This document shows, in pieces, positions 40,111-50,469 of a stretch of 64,000 nt of DNA. Position 1 is the stretch's first letter; each line of letters begins with the position of its first letter. The notes under the pieces are model-generated. The model was not told the DNA's origin. It saw nothing but the letters and a program-made list of their open reading frames with translations, and made no database searches. Source of the stretch: Ischnura elegans (taxonomy: Eukaryota; Arthropoda; Insecta; Odonata; Coenagrionidae); contig NC_060251.1 in NCBI RefSeq assembly GCF_921293095.1, positions 61,273,585-61,337,584 of the forward strand, given 5' to 3'. Both the position numbers and the translations under genes were made by a program.

Positions 40111-40599
40111 GTATTTTTGATTTTGAATTTCAGTGTACAATTAAAAATATGAATAGTTTCTTTTGCTCTCCCGAAAGGTTGCTATATTTGAGATAATTGT
40201 TTTTAGAACCTAGCCATCGCTCTACATAAGCAACAATACAAGTAGTCATCTAATCATTTTGTGAGTTTTAATACTGCCCTTATTGTCTCTATTTGATCGT
40301 GGAAAAGAAGATATTCTGAATCAGACTGGTCTACAGCCTATCTCACTTAATTTATTTATATAATCTTATTTTCAGTAGTATGTTGGCGCTCGTAATATAT
40401 GGCTAACTTCGTCGGAAAATACACTGCTCTTTAATTTATCATATATTATTATAGTATTCTACCAATCAAGGTAGGTTTCCATGGAGTACTAAAGAAGTGA
40501 TTTGGAATCCTCACTTTCCGTCGAGCGCTACCTTCTTTAATTCACTGTATGGCTTACTCCCGTTTAATCTATCTAAAAATCCTTTTCTTTTCCTTCCCC

Positions 40600-40810
40600 C
40601 CTCGTTTCCCTAGCATTCTACCCTCTAACACCATTTTCAACATCCCCGCTAAGTAATCGCTCCATCCATACATTCTGACTCCTCCGTACCTCATCTAAAA
40701 GCTGTCTCTCCTCGCCAACCATATCCAGCACTTCGTTGTTCCTTTTACTCTCCGTCCATCTTACCTTCTCCATTCTTTTCCATATCCACATCGTATGTGA
40801 AGTATGCAAC
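40600..40810 (-). pseudogene. LINE C-terminal relic of a second family
   Basis: The minus-strand frame reads RWTESKRNNEVLDMVGEER, then LLDEVRRSQNVWMERLLSGD, the C-terminal pattern common in many arthropod LINE endonuclease/RT proteins and different from the neighbouring CR1/jockey-like family. Only about 60 codons remain. Confidence 0.6.
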
Positions 40811-40822
40811 AGTCACCCAAGA

Positions 40823-41000
40823 CTATCGTAATGATTTTTTACGAACCTGGTAGCTCCTCTTTGCACGCGTTCTAACTCTGTTTTTTAAGCCTATTTCACG
40901 AGGATCCCAAACACTGGCAGCGTATTCTAAATGGAGTCTAATGAGGGAGAAGTAGCTAATTTCTCTCGCAAAAATGAAAAAGACACGTGTAGATCTCTCT
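40823..41000 (-). pseudogene. CR1/jockey-like C-terminal fragment
   Basis: ISYFSLIRLHLEYAASVWDP on the minus strand matches the corresponding part of the 42,995-44,851 product (EISYFSLVRPHLEYAASVWD). Flanking frame is lost. Confidence 0.65.
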
Positions 41001-41221
41001 TGTGTGAAAATAAAATAAATGCGGGACAATTATATAAATCGAAAAATGATACAAAGGAAACTCTTCTGGGGGCATCGAATGAATTCAAACGAAACATAAT
41101 GGGCAAATATGCCCATTATTTTAGCCCTAAGGCTTTCTGAGAGTAAGAGAGGTACAGGTAAATAGCGCTGTAATAATAACGCTATAGCAAATAATTGTTA
41201 AAAACCACATGCCAAACACCC

Positions 41222-41480
41222 TAGAGGTGGTTAGGCTGCGTGAGTTTTAGACGGTGATTGCGAGGCCCTTTATATATTCTCCCCAGAGAAAGGATATACA
41301 TTTTTTTAAGAATACGTTAACTATGGCACTGACAAGTATTCTTTGAATTTGTCACACATAAATGCTCACATCTACTACTCAGTCCTCTTTCAGCCATTGC
41401 AGCAAAGGTCTTTGTAGATACCGGCTCTAAAGCGCTAAAAAAATGCACCCCATTAATGACCATCCAAAATGTCGTGCAAT
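41222..41480 (+). repeat. Third partial copy of the inverted-arm inner end
   Basis: GGTTAGGCTGCGTGAGTTTTAGACGG.. and AAATGCACCCCATTAATGACC match the inner end of the right arm and its inward flank (45,440-45,600, inverted). It is more decayed and separates two groups of retroelement pieces. Confidence 0.55.
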
Positions 41481-41914
41481 TTGCATTATACATGGAGGGT
41501 AGCAGGAATGAAGGCGATGTCGGAAATTCCGATCTGGACTCTCAGCCTGATGAAAGTCGGTCAAGACTAGCTTGGGTTTCGAGCAGGAAACAAAAAATTA
41601 GCTAGTCTAAAGGATAACTCCAAAACAAACATAATTTTTCCATGGGCATATGAGACAGCAATTCATACAATGAACTTAATCCGTCTTTGCCGAAATTCTG
41701 AGCATTAATCGGAACAGTACAATAGTATCAATACTGTACATTGGTACTAACCAATGTTGCCCGGATCTTGGTAAGATTTCGATCGAATAAAAATCTAGCT
41801 GGAGGTGGAGTATTTATATCTGTAAAGAATTCAATCATCAGCCAAGCGGTAACCGTAACAGAGACCAGGGTTGAATCTTGAATCGTTGAGTTAATAAATG
41901 AACAATATAGTTGT

Positions 41915-42440
41915 CCCAAGCCGCCACGAAGGAAGCGTTCAGGAATGAATTCGCGAATTTTAAAAGAAATACACTAGTAGAGCAGTTACGGAATAACCCA
42001 AGAGCATCATGGTCTTATGTCCGGGAAGTTGAAGGTAAAACGATCGATTTTTTCCACGATCAATAAGAAATTATAACGGTAGCGATAGACGCATAAGTAG
42101 ATTAAATGACTTTTAGTGTAACCTACTAACCTTTGTAAAACTTAATGCGTGCTACATGCTGGTGATTTATCACCCCGTGCCAAACACCCTAGAGGTGGCT
42201 GGCAGGTTATTATGTAGATGTAGATGAACACACCGTATTCAGCTTATTAATTAAACACCTAGACGCGCAAAACTTTAACGAGGGGTCAACATGGATTCAG
42301 AAAGCGCAGATCATGTGAAACCTCAATAATCATCTATCGTGGAATAAAATATATTCGGGAAATAACAGGTATTAAGTAAATTGGGTTTTGTACAAAAAAA
42401 TACTAGGAAAGGGCGACGACAAAGTGAGATATGACGGCCA
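41915..42440 (+). pseudogene. Scrambled CR1/jockey-like fragments
   Basis: Three pieces of the 42,995-45,086 family in broken order: 41,915-42,055 (linker, AAGCCGCCACGAAGGAAGCG), 42,065-42,230 (3' end with CCTAGAGGTGGC and GTAGATGTAGATG) and 42,260-42,440 (HLDAQN region joined to the NNDLSRNKHI region). No open frame survives. Confidence 0.7.
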
Positions 42441-42925
42441 TTCAATAAGTTTTTAGAAAAGGTAATAAAATCAAATTACACCGGGTCATTTGTTTTACAT
42501 TGTTCATTATAGTCTTCTTTTATCAATATAAATTTGTCAAGCATTTTGAGCCGTCTTGAAAATTTAGAAACATGCATTAATGTTTAAGTAAGTTATAAGC
42601 TACAATATAAATCATGTAATCTATTTGTGAGTTCTAATGCTGTCTATACAGTCTCTTATAAATTGTGGAAAAAATTCTGAATCTGTCTGTTCCACAGTCT
42701 ATCTCTCATATATTATTTTTATGATTCAATCTACGTAGTATGCTGGCGTTGGTAAGATATGTCTACTATCGCCAGAAAATACATGTCTCTTGAATTTATC
42801 AATTAGGCTAAGTTTATTTTTCAGTCTACGGTCTTATAGAGATTTCCATTCGAGTTTATCGATGAGGTATTAACACTAACAAGATTAACATGAAGTAAAG
42901 TAAAACATTTTCGCTCGTAACTTCG

Positions 42926-44851
42926 GGAATAAATAGCTACATCCCTAGTAAAATAGTAAAAGAAGGAAGCGAACCGAGATGGTACGACGCGGAAGTGAGA
43001 AAATCATTGAGACGACAGAGAGCGTGTCATGCTAAAATGAAAAGAGTCAGCACGGATTTATCCACTAATGAACGCGAGCTAATAATTAAAAAATATAGAA
43101 TGACTAAAGCCGCCACGAAGGAAGCGTTCAGGAATGCGTTCACGAATTTTAAAAGAAAAACACTAGTAGAGCAGTTACAGGATAACCCAAAAGCATTTTG
43201 GTCATATGTTAGGAAAGTTCAAGGTAAACGATCTACCGTATGTTCGCTGAGAAACGACCATGGAGATGTGTTGACAAGCAGTTACGATAAAGCCAATTTA
43301 TTAAATTCCTACTTTAAGAGCGTGTTCATGGAGCCTTCCGAAAACTCACCCGAGACCGATGACAATCCCTGTATACATAAGATGCCACCTATTGACATTA
43401 GTACGCTCGGAATAGAAAGTATATTGAAATCGCTCAGTCCAAATAAATCACCTGGTCCAGAAGAAATCCCTTCTCGCGTATATAAAGAACTAGCCTCAGA
43501 AATTGCCCATTACTTGCAGTTAATATTCAGTAAAACCATCAAGCAACACGAAGTACCTAATGACTGGAAAATCGCTAATGTAACACCTATATTTAAAAGT
43601 GGAGACAAGGAACAGCCATCTAATTACAGGCCGATATCTTTAACGTCCATCTCTTGCAAAGTCCTTGAACACATCGTAGTCAGCTCGGTAATGAAACACC
43701 TAGACGCGCAAAATTTATTAATGGGAACTCAACATGGATTCAGGAAAAGCAGATCGTGCGAAACTCAGTTAGCGCTTTTCGCCCACGATATTTTAGTCTC
43801 CGGGGAAGACAACATTCCAGTAGACGCGATTTTTCTTGATTTCAAAAAGGCATTTGATAAAGTATCCCACGGAAAGTTAATGATAAAACTGAAATCTTAT
43901 GGTCTAGACGAAGATGTCATTTCCTGGATTAGAGAATTTTTGAGCGACCGCGTCCAAAGAGTAGTATTAGACGGTGCAGTCTCCGATGAGGTTAGAGTCA
44001 CTTCTGGCGTTCCTCAGGGTAGTGTCATTGGCCCACTCCTATTCCTTCTTTATATAAACGACATTGGCGAAGTAGTGCAGAGTAAGTTACGATTATTTGC
44101 AGACGACGCTGTAGTTTACAGAGAAATCCGTTCCAGCAAAGATATAGATGAACTAACGAATGACCTTGCTGCTATCCAAGCTTGGTGCGATGCTTGGCAG
44201 TTGGAATTAAATTTGGAAAAATGCGTCGTAATGAACTTCTGGAAGAAGAATAACTCCCTACAGCGTAACTATATCATTCGGGGCACCCAGTTAAAGGCAG
44301 TTGAATCCGTGAAATATCTAGGGGTTAGACTCAATAATGATCTATCGCGGAATAAACATATTCGAGAAATAACCGGTCAAGCTAATCGTAAAATGGGTTT
44401 TGTTAAAAGAATATTAGGAAAGAGCGACGACAAAGTGAGAGAAATTAGCTACTTTTCCCTCGTTAGACCACATTTGGAATACGCTGCCAGTGTTTGGGAC
44501 CCTCATGAAAAAGGCTTAATAACAGAGTTAGAACGCGTGCAAAGGAGAGCTGCCAGGTATGTGAAAGGTCGTTACGATAGTCTTGTTAGTGTAACTGACC
44601 ACTTAGATAAACTCGGTTGGGAATCTCTGTCGGACCGTAGATTGAAAAATAGACTAAACCTTTTAGATAAATTCAAGAGCAGTGTCTTTTCTGACGAAGT
44701 TAACCATATCTTGCGGACGCCAACGTACTACGGAAGATCAGATCATATAAATAAAATAAGAGAGATAGATTGCAGAACAGACAGATTCCGAAAGTCATTT
44801 TTTCCTCGTTCAATAAGAGATTATAACGGCAGCAATAGACCTTGTAAATAG
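42926..44851 (+). CDS. CR1/jockey-like non-LTR retrotransposon ORF2 (5' truncated), reverse transcriptase
   Basis: An uninterrupted frame runs to TAG at 44,849-44,851; the first in-frame GTG at 42,995 gives 618 codons, but related sequence (SYIPSKIVKEGSEPRWYDAE) extends in frame back to about 42,926, so the start is a truncation point and not a real initiator. The AP endonuclease domain is gone. RT signatures seen (numbered from 42,995): VTPIFKSGDKEQPSNYRPIS, DFKKAFDKVSH, SGVPQGS (337-343) and FADD (368-371), followed by the C-terminal segment to RDYNGSNRPCK. The RT domain is complete by eye, but without an endonuclease and promoter the copy is probably dead. Youngest of several copies here. 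Confidence 0.88.
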   Translation, partial: GINSYIPSKIVKEGSEPRWYDAEVRKSLRRQRACHAKMKRVSTDLSTNERELIIKKYRMTKAATKEAFRNAFTNFKRKTLVEQLQDNPKAFWSYVRKVQGKRSTVCSLRNDHGDVLTSSYDKANLLNSYFKSVFMEPSENSPETDDNPCIHKMPPIDISTLGIESILKSLSPNKSPGPEEIPSRVYKELASEIAHYLQLIFSKTIKQHEVPNDWKIANVTPIFKSGDKEQPSNYRPISLTSISCKVLEHIVVSSVMKHLDAQNLLMGTQHGFRKSRSCETQLALFAHDILVSGEDNIPVDAIFLDFKKAFDKVSHGKLMIKLKSYGLDEDVISWIREFLSDRVQRVVLDGAVSDEVRVTSGVPQGSVIGPLLFLLYINDIGEVVQSKLRLFADDAVVYREIRSSKDIDELTNDLAAIQAWCDAWQLELNLEKCVVMNFWKKNNSLQRNYIIRGTQLKAVESVKYLGVRLNNDLSRNKHIREITGQANRKMGFVKRILGKSDDKVREISYFSLVRPHLEYAASVWDPHEKGLITELERVQRRAARYVKGRYDSLVSVTDHLDKLGWESLSDRRLKNRLNLLDKFKSSVFSDEVNHILRTPTYYGRSDHINKIREIDCRTDRFRKSFFPRSIRDYNGSNRPCK

Positions 44852-45086
44852 ATTGCATGACTTTTGGTGTAGCCTACTAACCTATGTAAAACTTAATGCA
44901 TGTTTCTGAATTTCTATTCTATATCTAACAGCATATAGTAGTATAGTTTGTTATTATACGGGAAGTTCTTTGGACGGTGTAGTGTGCATGTGGGAGTCCA
45001 AATGCATGCTGCATGCTGGTGATTGATCACCCCCTGCCAAACACCCTAGAGGTGGCTCGCAGGGTATTATGTAGATGTAGATGTAG
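44852..45086 (+). mobile_element. 3' UTR and (ATGTAG)n tail of the retrotransposon
   Basis: AT-rich 3' UTR, then GATTGATCACCCCCTGCC, CCTAGAGGTGGCTCGCAGGG and a short (ATGTAG)n tail at 45,069-45,086. A microsatellite tail instead of poly(A) is usual for CR1/jockey-lineage elements. Confidence 0.8.
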
Positions 45087-45300
45087 CCTACTAACCTATG
45101 TTAAACTTAAAGCATGTTTCTGAACTTCTATTCTATTTCTAACAGCATATAGTAGTATAGTTTGTTATTATACGGGACGTTTTTTGGACGGTGTGGTGTG
45201 CATGTGGGAGTCCAAATGCATGCTGCATGCTGGTGATTGATCACCCCCTGCCAAGCACCCTAGAGGTGGCTCGCAGGGTATTCATCTACATCTACATCTA
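45087..45300 (+). repeat. Second tandem copy of the retrotransposon 3' end
   Basis: CCTACTAACCTATGTTAAAC onward repeats the 3' UTR at 44,870-45,068 almost base for base, without the coding part. It ends at a (CATCTA)n junction instead of an (ATGTAG)n tail. Confidence 0.8.
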
Positions 45301-45400
45301 CAAATTACCCTGCGAGCCACCTCTAGGGTGTTTGGCAGGGGGTGATCAATCACCAGCATGCAGCATGCATTTGGACTCCCACATACACACCACATGTATT
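45301..45400 (-). repeat. Inverted third copy of the retrotransposon 3' end
   Basis: AATTACCCTGCGAGCCACC through GGACTCCCACATACACACC is the reverse complement of 45,195-45,290, so the last two copies meet tail to tail across the (CATCTA)n junction. Confidence 0.8.
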
Positions 45401-45540
45401 ATGCAGATGTAAAGAATTTTACCGTAGCCGGCAGCGCCTCTATGAATGAATGGTCATTAATGGGGTGCATTTTTGTCAGCACTTAAGATTCCTTATATAC
45501 AAAGAACTTTACCGCAATTTTATTTCACTTCTCTGGAGAA

Positions 45541-46165
45541 AATACGTAAAGGGACTCCCAGTCACCGTTTAAAACTCACACAACCTACTCACCTTTCGGG
45601 TGTTTTTTTTCTTTTTGAAGTAGTTCGACTACTTTAACCCTTCAATGTCCGACTTAGGGAATAATTCACCCTTTACCTCGAAGCAGGTTATCTATTCGGA
45701 GACTATGTGGAACTGAAGGTAAATTAACTGAGGCCTTGGCGTGCAAATGAGCGGTACCAGATGGCAAAATCATGCTCGTAACTTATTCAAACAGCCCGCT
45801 ACTTAGCCCATTCCAAAGCGCTGTTGCCATTTTCCGGTGGTCCACAGCCACGTGTTTAGCAAAGTTAACAAAATCGTTATTTTTCATCGCAGAATCACGC
45901 TTCAAAGACGTACTTGATCGCACGATTGACAGGAGTACTATGCAAACAGTCATTTTTTGATTATTGGATTGATTGATTGATTTCCAAATTGCAGTCATAG
46001 CGGTCACTTTTAGCGAGGGAGGTCCCCCGCTGGGAGGGTCCAAGGCACGGGCCAGCAAGGGCGAACGCGTCGAGGAAAGGGTTGAGGATTAAGGACCCTA
46101 CGGAGGGTGTACCACGCCCACCTTCGGACTACCTGCTCCATTTCCCCACCAAACGCACCTTAACC
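45541..46165 (-). repeat. Right 625-bp inverted arm
   Basis: Mirror of 38,108-38,732, with the same 86-codon frame on the minus strand. The inward flank 45,420-45,540 also matches 41,267-41,480 inverted, so the parent repeat was longer than the shared 625 bp. Confidence 0.85.
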
Positions 46166-46744
46166 TATTATTTTACCCTGAGATTACCAATTTCAACAAG
46201 TTTCACTTTAAATCTTTATCCACGATAATTAAGCCAGAATGACGCGACTAATATTCATGTACTTGTTCAGGGATGCCGCGATAGACGGAACAAATTATAG
46301 CTCTCGGACGTCATCATTTTCAGATGTCATCATAGTTCCGATTTCAATCATTTTTTTCCATTGAGTTACCCATCATTGGACACTTACGTCGAATGAGCAG
46401 CAGCCAATCGAAGCTCGACAACAAGTGCATTTTCTGGTGACTTTATTGAGCTCTTTGAGAACAACTATAGTATATATTTAGGAAGCCTTAAATGACAGAG
46501 TGATATAGAGAATGATGGTTTACGCAATATTTCCTCAAGGGGTCTGCATAGAGGAGTCTCAATGTCATTCCGTAAACGGCTGATTTCTGTTGCCACAGCG
46601 GACGCATTTTTAATCTGTTTTCAAAAATATCCGCGGCTCTGTGGTGTGTGTTACGCGATCCTCTTTCATCCAAAATTTTTCAGTACTAAGTTTGTCATTG
46701 CGAGGAACAGCATTGAAAAATAACAAATTTGACAGAACAAATCG
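46166..46744. other. Intergenic stretch
   Basis: Nothing recognised. Confidence 0.5.
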
Positions 46745-47230
46745 TCATGGGCGTACCCAGCGGGGGGAATTCCAGTAGGGGGAAGCTGCCCTCCCCCCCC
46801 CTATAAGTAAAAGTAAATTTAGTTCAAAACAAAATTTTTTAAAATAAATTTTCATCAGGAAATCAAGGAAAAGTTATATTAGTGCAGGGGAATGGAAATT
46901 TTACACTTGTAAAAATTTTTTTTCGGCTACGCTAGCTGCACAGCGGAACCGTGATGATTGACAAAAAGTTTTCCTTGGGAAAACATATTTGAGGTATATT
47001 TTCACTAAGCCATCCCATAATGATAAAAAAAGGTTTACTGTGTTCGTTTGCGATAGTTTATTTAATGAAACAACGACCATGACCGAAGATTTCACCAAAT
47101 AGTTATAATTTACTCCTAAGGGATTATCAATGTTTTGGTCAAAGGGGGCGTGGCATGTCCTACCCAAGCACCCCCATTCCTGCCACACTTCGCTCCACGC
47201 TCGAAACCAGTGGTTCCCCCTCCAGTATAT
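46745..47230. repeat. GGGCGTACCCAG repeat, copy 2
   Basis: It begins ATGGGCGTACCCAGCGGGG and GAAGCTGCCCTCCC like the repeat at 12,265, and ends near CAGTGGTTCCCCCTCC. A 95-codon minus-strand frame inside has no recognisable domain. Unknown family. Confidence 0.45.
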
Positions 47231-47358
47231 TTACCTAAAACCTCCTTGGCGACAACATATTTAGAGGACGACATGAGGATCCTCTTTTAATATTCGTGCT
47301 TTCCCCAGTCAAAGAAAATCATAACTGAAATGCGTGAATGCGTGAACTGAAGTACCCT

Positions 47359-47540
47359 GGATCGCCACCGTGTCAGGAACTGCATTTCCTCCGACGTTTC
47401 GATGTCCAACTCGGCCATCGTCCCATGGCCTATTAACGTTAGTTTTCACTCAATAGCCCTGAGGATTATGGCCGAGGCGGACATCGAAACGTCGGCTGTA
47501 ATGCAGTTGCTGACACGGTGGCGATCCCGGGAACACTTCA
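47359..47540. repeat. Palindromic repeat with CATCGAAACGTC words
   Basis: GGATCGCCACCGTGTCAG... ...GACGTTTCGATGTCC is mirrored by GGACATCGAAACGTCGG... ...CACGGTGGCGATCC. The right half has CCTGAGGATTATGG before the CGAAAC word, recalling the CTGATGA/GAAAC tails but without the GTC-GTACC ending. Probably a related or parallel repeat family. Confidence 0.5.
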
Positions 47541-47602
47541 CGGAATCTATTCGCCGGGAAAGCACCAAATCATAGCTGAAATAATGACTGGATGATATTA
47601 TG

Positions 47603-47715
47603 GACGACGTCACGCGCAGGATAAATATGATAAGATTACATCAATCTCAAATGGATAAATATTATGGAATCGATATCCAAAATATTATTCACTCACGTCA
47701 ACCAGTGAGGCAATA
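47603..47715 (+). pseudogene. Detached fragment related to exon 2 of the gene at 56.7-60.8 kb
   Basis: One frame reads DDVTRRINM and, after a diverged stretch, MDKYYGIDIQNIIHSRQPV, against DDITREINM and LDQYYGIDVKKDIHSCQPV in exon 2 (59,335-59,450). The frame then meets TAG at about 47,720. Flanking exon sequence is missing and a repeat lies directly upstream. It is either a scrap of an older duplicate or an exon of a lost paralogue. Confidence 0.65.
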
Positions 47716-48092
47716 TTATTAGTTTCGATGTTCTTATGTCGCAATAGGTGATCAAGTCCCGAATTATAATCTCTATAGTACTCCACTCAGGGGCGCAGGT
47801 AGGAATGAAGGCTGGGGGGATTGGGTGCAACTATTACCAAGGTGTGTGGAGGAATGGTATACCCACCAGGATAAGCGTTAGGTGCGAGATTAATAAATTG
47901 CGCAATTTTAAGATAATTGGCTCAAAATGGCTAGATTTACGGCTTTCTGAGGAATATTACACTACTTCATTCACTATTCTATATTAATATCAATTCAATT
48001 AAGTAAAATGGATTAAAATTAAAAACTTCTCTGAGCTCTAGGAGGGGGGTTTATCCCACTAACTCCCTCTCGCTTAGCCTCTGATTCTATTC

Positions 48093-48311
48093 AACTTTGT
48101 GGAAGTTAATTCTAGGATATGAAAATAAAATTGTATTTACCCACCAATTCAATCTCGCGGTTCAACTAGTATCGCAACGCGTCTTCGACGAAACGGCGTC
48201 TTCATCGGGCACCTAATGATGATGAATGTACCTGATGAAGATGCCGCCTCGTCGAAACTAGTCGTACCGCGTACATGAATTGGCGGAAAAATACATACTT
48301 TCCTTTTCACT
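48093..48311 (+). mobile_element. Penelope-type tail, palindromic, related to 30,528-31,420
   Basis: It begins CAACTTTGTGGAAGTTAATTC like the element at 30,528 and ends ATACATACTTTCCTTTTC. The right half holds a hammerhead-like core (48,228-48,267); the left half is a decayed inverted copy (CGTCTTCGACGAAACGG... on + ). Confidence 0.6.
48228..48267 (+). ncRNA. Hammerhead ribozyme-like motif with GTC cleavage triplet
   Basis: GTAC (48228-48231) is followed by CTGATGA (48232-48238), a short hairpin GAT...GTC, GAAAC (48254-48258), TA, GTC (48261-48263) and GTAC (48264-48267), which pairs with the first GTAC as inner stem I. The triplet GTC is the commonest hammerhead cleavage site. As at 31,330 one extra base (A) lies before stem II. 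Activity is inferred, not shown. Confidence 0.5.
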
Positions 48312-48829
48312 GCCGAGACTCAAACATTGGCCATCACACGTCATGAGCTTTGAAATGCAAAATGAAGGAATATCCAAGGGCCACCAAGAATAGACAATAT
48401 CACCTATCCGCCATCGTCGAGCATGTTTGGGAAGGATCAACGCATAAGGCTTCGAAAATGCTTTAATAATTGCTAAAGAGAAGTATTACTATCAACGACT
48501 CATGCGAGAGGCTATCTAATTAGACAAAAAAAAACGTAATTTCAAAAGGGAGGATAGCTAATCTTTCTCCAACTCCTCGATGAAACTCGTCCACAAATCG
48601 ACCAGTTAACAAGCACCTGCCCGAAACGAAGGATTATGTAAGACGGGAAAAAAATTGCAACCGAAACTTCAAGCCTGAAGCCGCCAGCTGCAATGCCGAC
48701 GAAACGGTCATGGCAAAAATGAATGGACGCGGAGGACAACCCGAAAGCCAAGCTGCGAGTAATCTCCGTTGTATTCCACACACTATTTAATAAAGTCTCG
48801 ACCGATTTCAACCTTTTCAGGTCATTATC

Positions 48830-49110
48830 TTATGTCAGGTCAGTATTATGGTTCATTCTTTTCAATTACTCCATACTTCAAATAGGAGTTGTATCAGAAA
48901 CTAAATTATCGATCGAAATGATCATTGGAATCTTCTCACAATCAATCCGCAAGCTTGTGGTATTACCACTCTCTTAAAGTAAGGTCTTATGCCTGACATC
49001 GGTGGAAGACATTTTTTTTAAAATACTTAACTCGCGAAGGAGCTGATTCATTCCACATTGGCTCAAAATTCACCATTATACATAGCATACGATGAAGAAA
49101 GAAAAGGAGT
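48830..49110. repeat. Degenerate local duplication, copy 1
   Basis: It shares ordered blocks with 50,470-50,760: TCAAATAGGA, AGTAAGGTCTTA, GGAGCTGATT, ATTGGCTCAAAAT and TAGCATACGAT. Spacing is about 1,645 bp. No coding sign. Confidence 0.5.
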
Positions 49111-50469
49111 AGGTAAACCGCATTCAATACTATATATATAGATTACTGAAAACCGAATAAAATAAGAAATTTCAACGTGAGGGAATGAGGTGAGGCTAGA
49201 TATATTAGCAAAATGTTTTATTTAAACCCGGATAAATCTAAATGAAAAACCCCTGATTAAAAATCTTCTTATCAAGGTTCAAGCATTCTCATGACTCATC
49301 TACACGTCGCTGCATCGGTGAGTCCTGGTTCTTATTAAAATCACGCAAGCATTCATAAAATGAATTTGACCCATAGCTATTGTATTTCACTCCGTCCGTA
49401 ATAGGGAAGTTTCCTTCATCAAAGAAAACGAAAGGCATTCATTGCGATTCGTTACCCACCATTAGTGTATTAATCATATACCAATTATTTGGTTTTGGAA
49501 ATCCCAGTTCAAACGAATGGCAATGGTCAATGTTAACCTCTTTGGAATGAAATCTGTTGGGCGCCCATGCGATGCCACTCCACGTGAAGTCACAGGCACC
49601 TAGACAAGTAGTGAGGAGTTTTACAACTTCTGATTTTACCATCGCTTGTATGTGTCACTGAGCTCAAACATTTCTTAATAATCACCTATTAAAATTGCCT
49701 ATGATGGGAAAATTTTCTTCGTTTGATAGGGTACTAATAACCCTTATTTAATGCCAGTGCTACCTGCAAGCAGAGTACTATAAACTTCCGCCATACTCGC
49801 CAGCAAGCAGCCTGCATCGTAGCGGCGATCGTGGCCTCGCACCAAGGTACCATCACACAGCAGCAACCAGACGTCACACCGGCTTTTCCCAGCATTCATA
49901 CTTAGCCGTCGCGTTTTCGCGCTCTTGAAAATTTTCACTTTTCATTTTATCGCGAAAAATAGATATCGTCATTTTAAAAGCTAAAGGCGTGAAATATGTA
50001 CTCCAGGATTAATATTCTTTTGATTTAGGCACTAAAAATAATACGAAAACACTCTAGTGGCCGGAATCCGAGAGACCTACAGAATTGCCGGACATGTCAT
50101 ACTTAAAACACATAGTGGACTTTATCGAAAACGATAACTAGCCTCCAGGGAAGCACTGAGTGACCTACTCCAGGCCGCCAGGCTGTAGGCTCCACGGTCA
50201 GGCGTCTTGAATATTACGATGATGCCCGTTAGCCGGTGCGTCAGCGAGTGAGGCCGAATTCGTAGCCTCATGGGCCGAGGAAGGTATTAGATAACGAAAA
50301 AATATTCCGACAGGTGTCGCGGTTAGTGGCAAATCCCTTACTGCCCTCTTTAGACCATAAAAGAAAATCCACTACAGGGCGCGAATATCAAACATATATA
50401 GTTCTATTAATAACATCATTAAGACAAATTTGGTATTTTTAAAATCTTACTTCCTTTACATCCTTAAAA
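49111..50469. other. Intergenic stretch with GC-richer patches
   Basis: Patches at about 49,780-49,930 and 50,080-50,290 are CpG-richer than their surroundings. A 64-codon minus-strand frame (49938-49744) covers the first patch but matches no family I recognise. Confidence 0.35.

Larger units (their letters stand above)
38108..46165. mobile_element. 8.06-kb structure bounded by 625-bp inverted arms
   Basis: Left arm 38,108-38,732 and right arm 45,541-46,165 are inverted copies in constant register (paired coordinates sum to 84,273). An 86-codon frame in each arm translates identically; the outer 60 bases differ at about 4 positions. The ends read GGTCAAGGTGCGTTTGGTGGGG and GGTTAAGGTGCGTTTGG. 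No target duplication was found, so it may be a foldback transposon or an inverted duplication. The interior holds CR1/jockey-like retroelement pieces but no transposase. Confidence 0.7.

Noticed and set aside
42995..44851. Intact autonomous LINE
   Set aside because: The endonuclease domain is missing and the frame begins within the linker; only the RT and C-terminal part remain.
38108..46165. LTR retrotransposon bounded by the 625-bp arms
   Set aside because: The arms are inverted, not direct, and no gag-pol or primer site lies inside their edges.
48592..48790. Exon-like open frame on the + strand (KHLPETKDYVRREKN region)
   Set aside because: Composition looks coding, but there is no convincing splice site pair and no match to the nearby gene; too weak to call.
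49744..49938. First exon of a minus-strand gene in a CpG-richer patch
   Set aside because: A 64-codon frame with Met and a possible CAG/GTAGCA donor, but no similarity, no partner exon and no other support.
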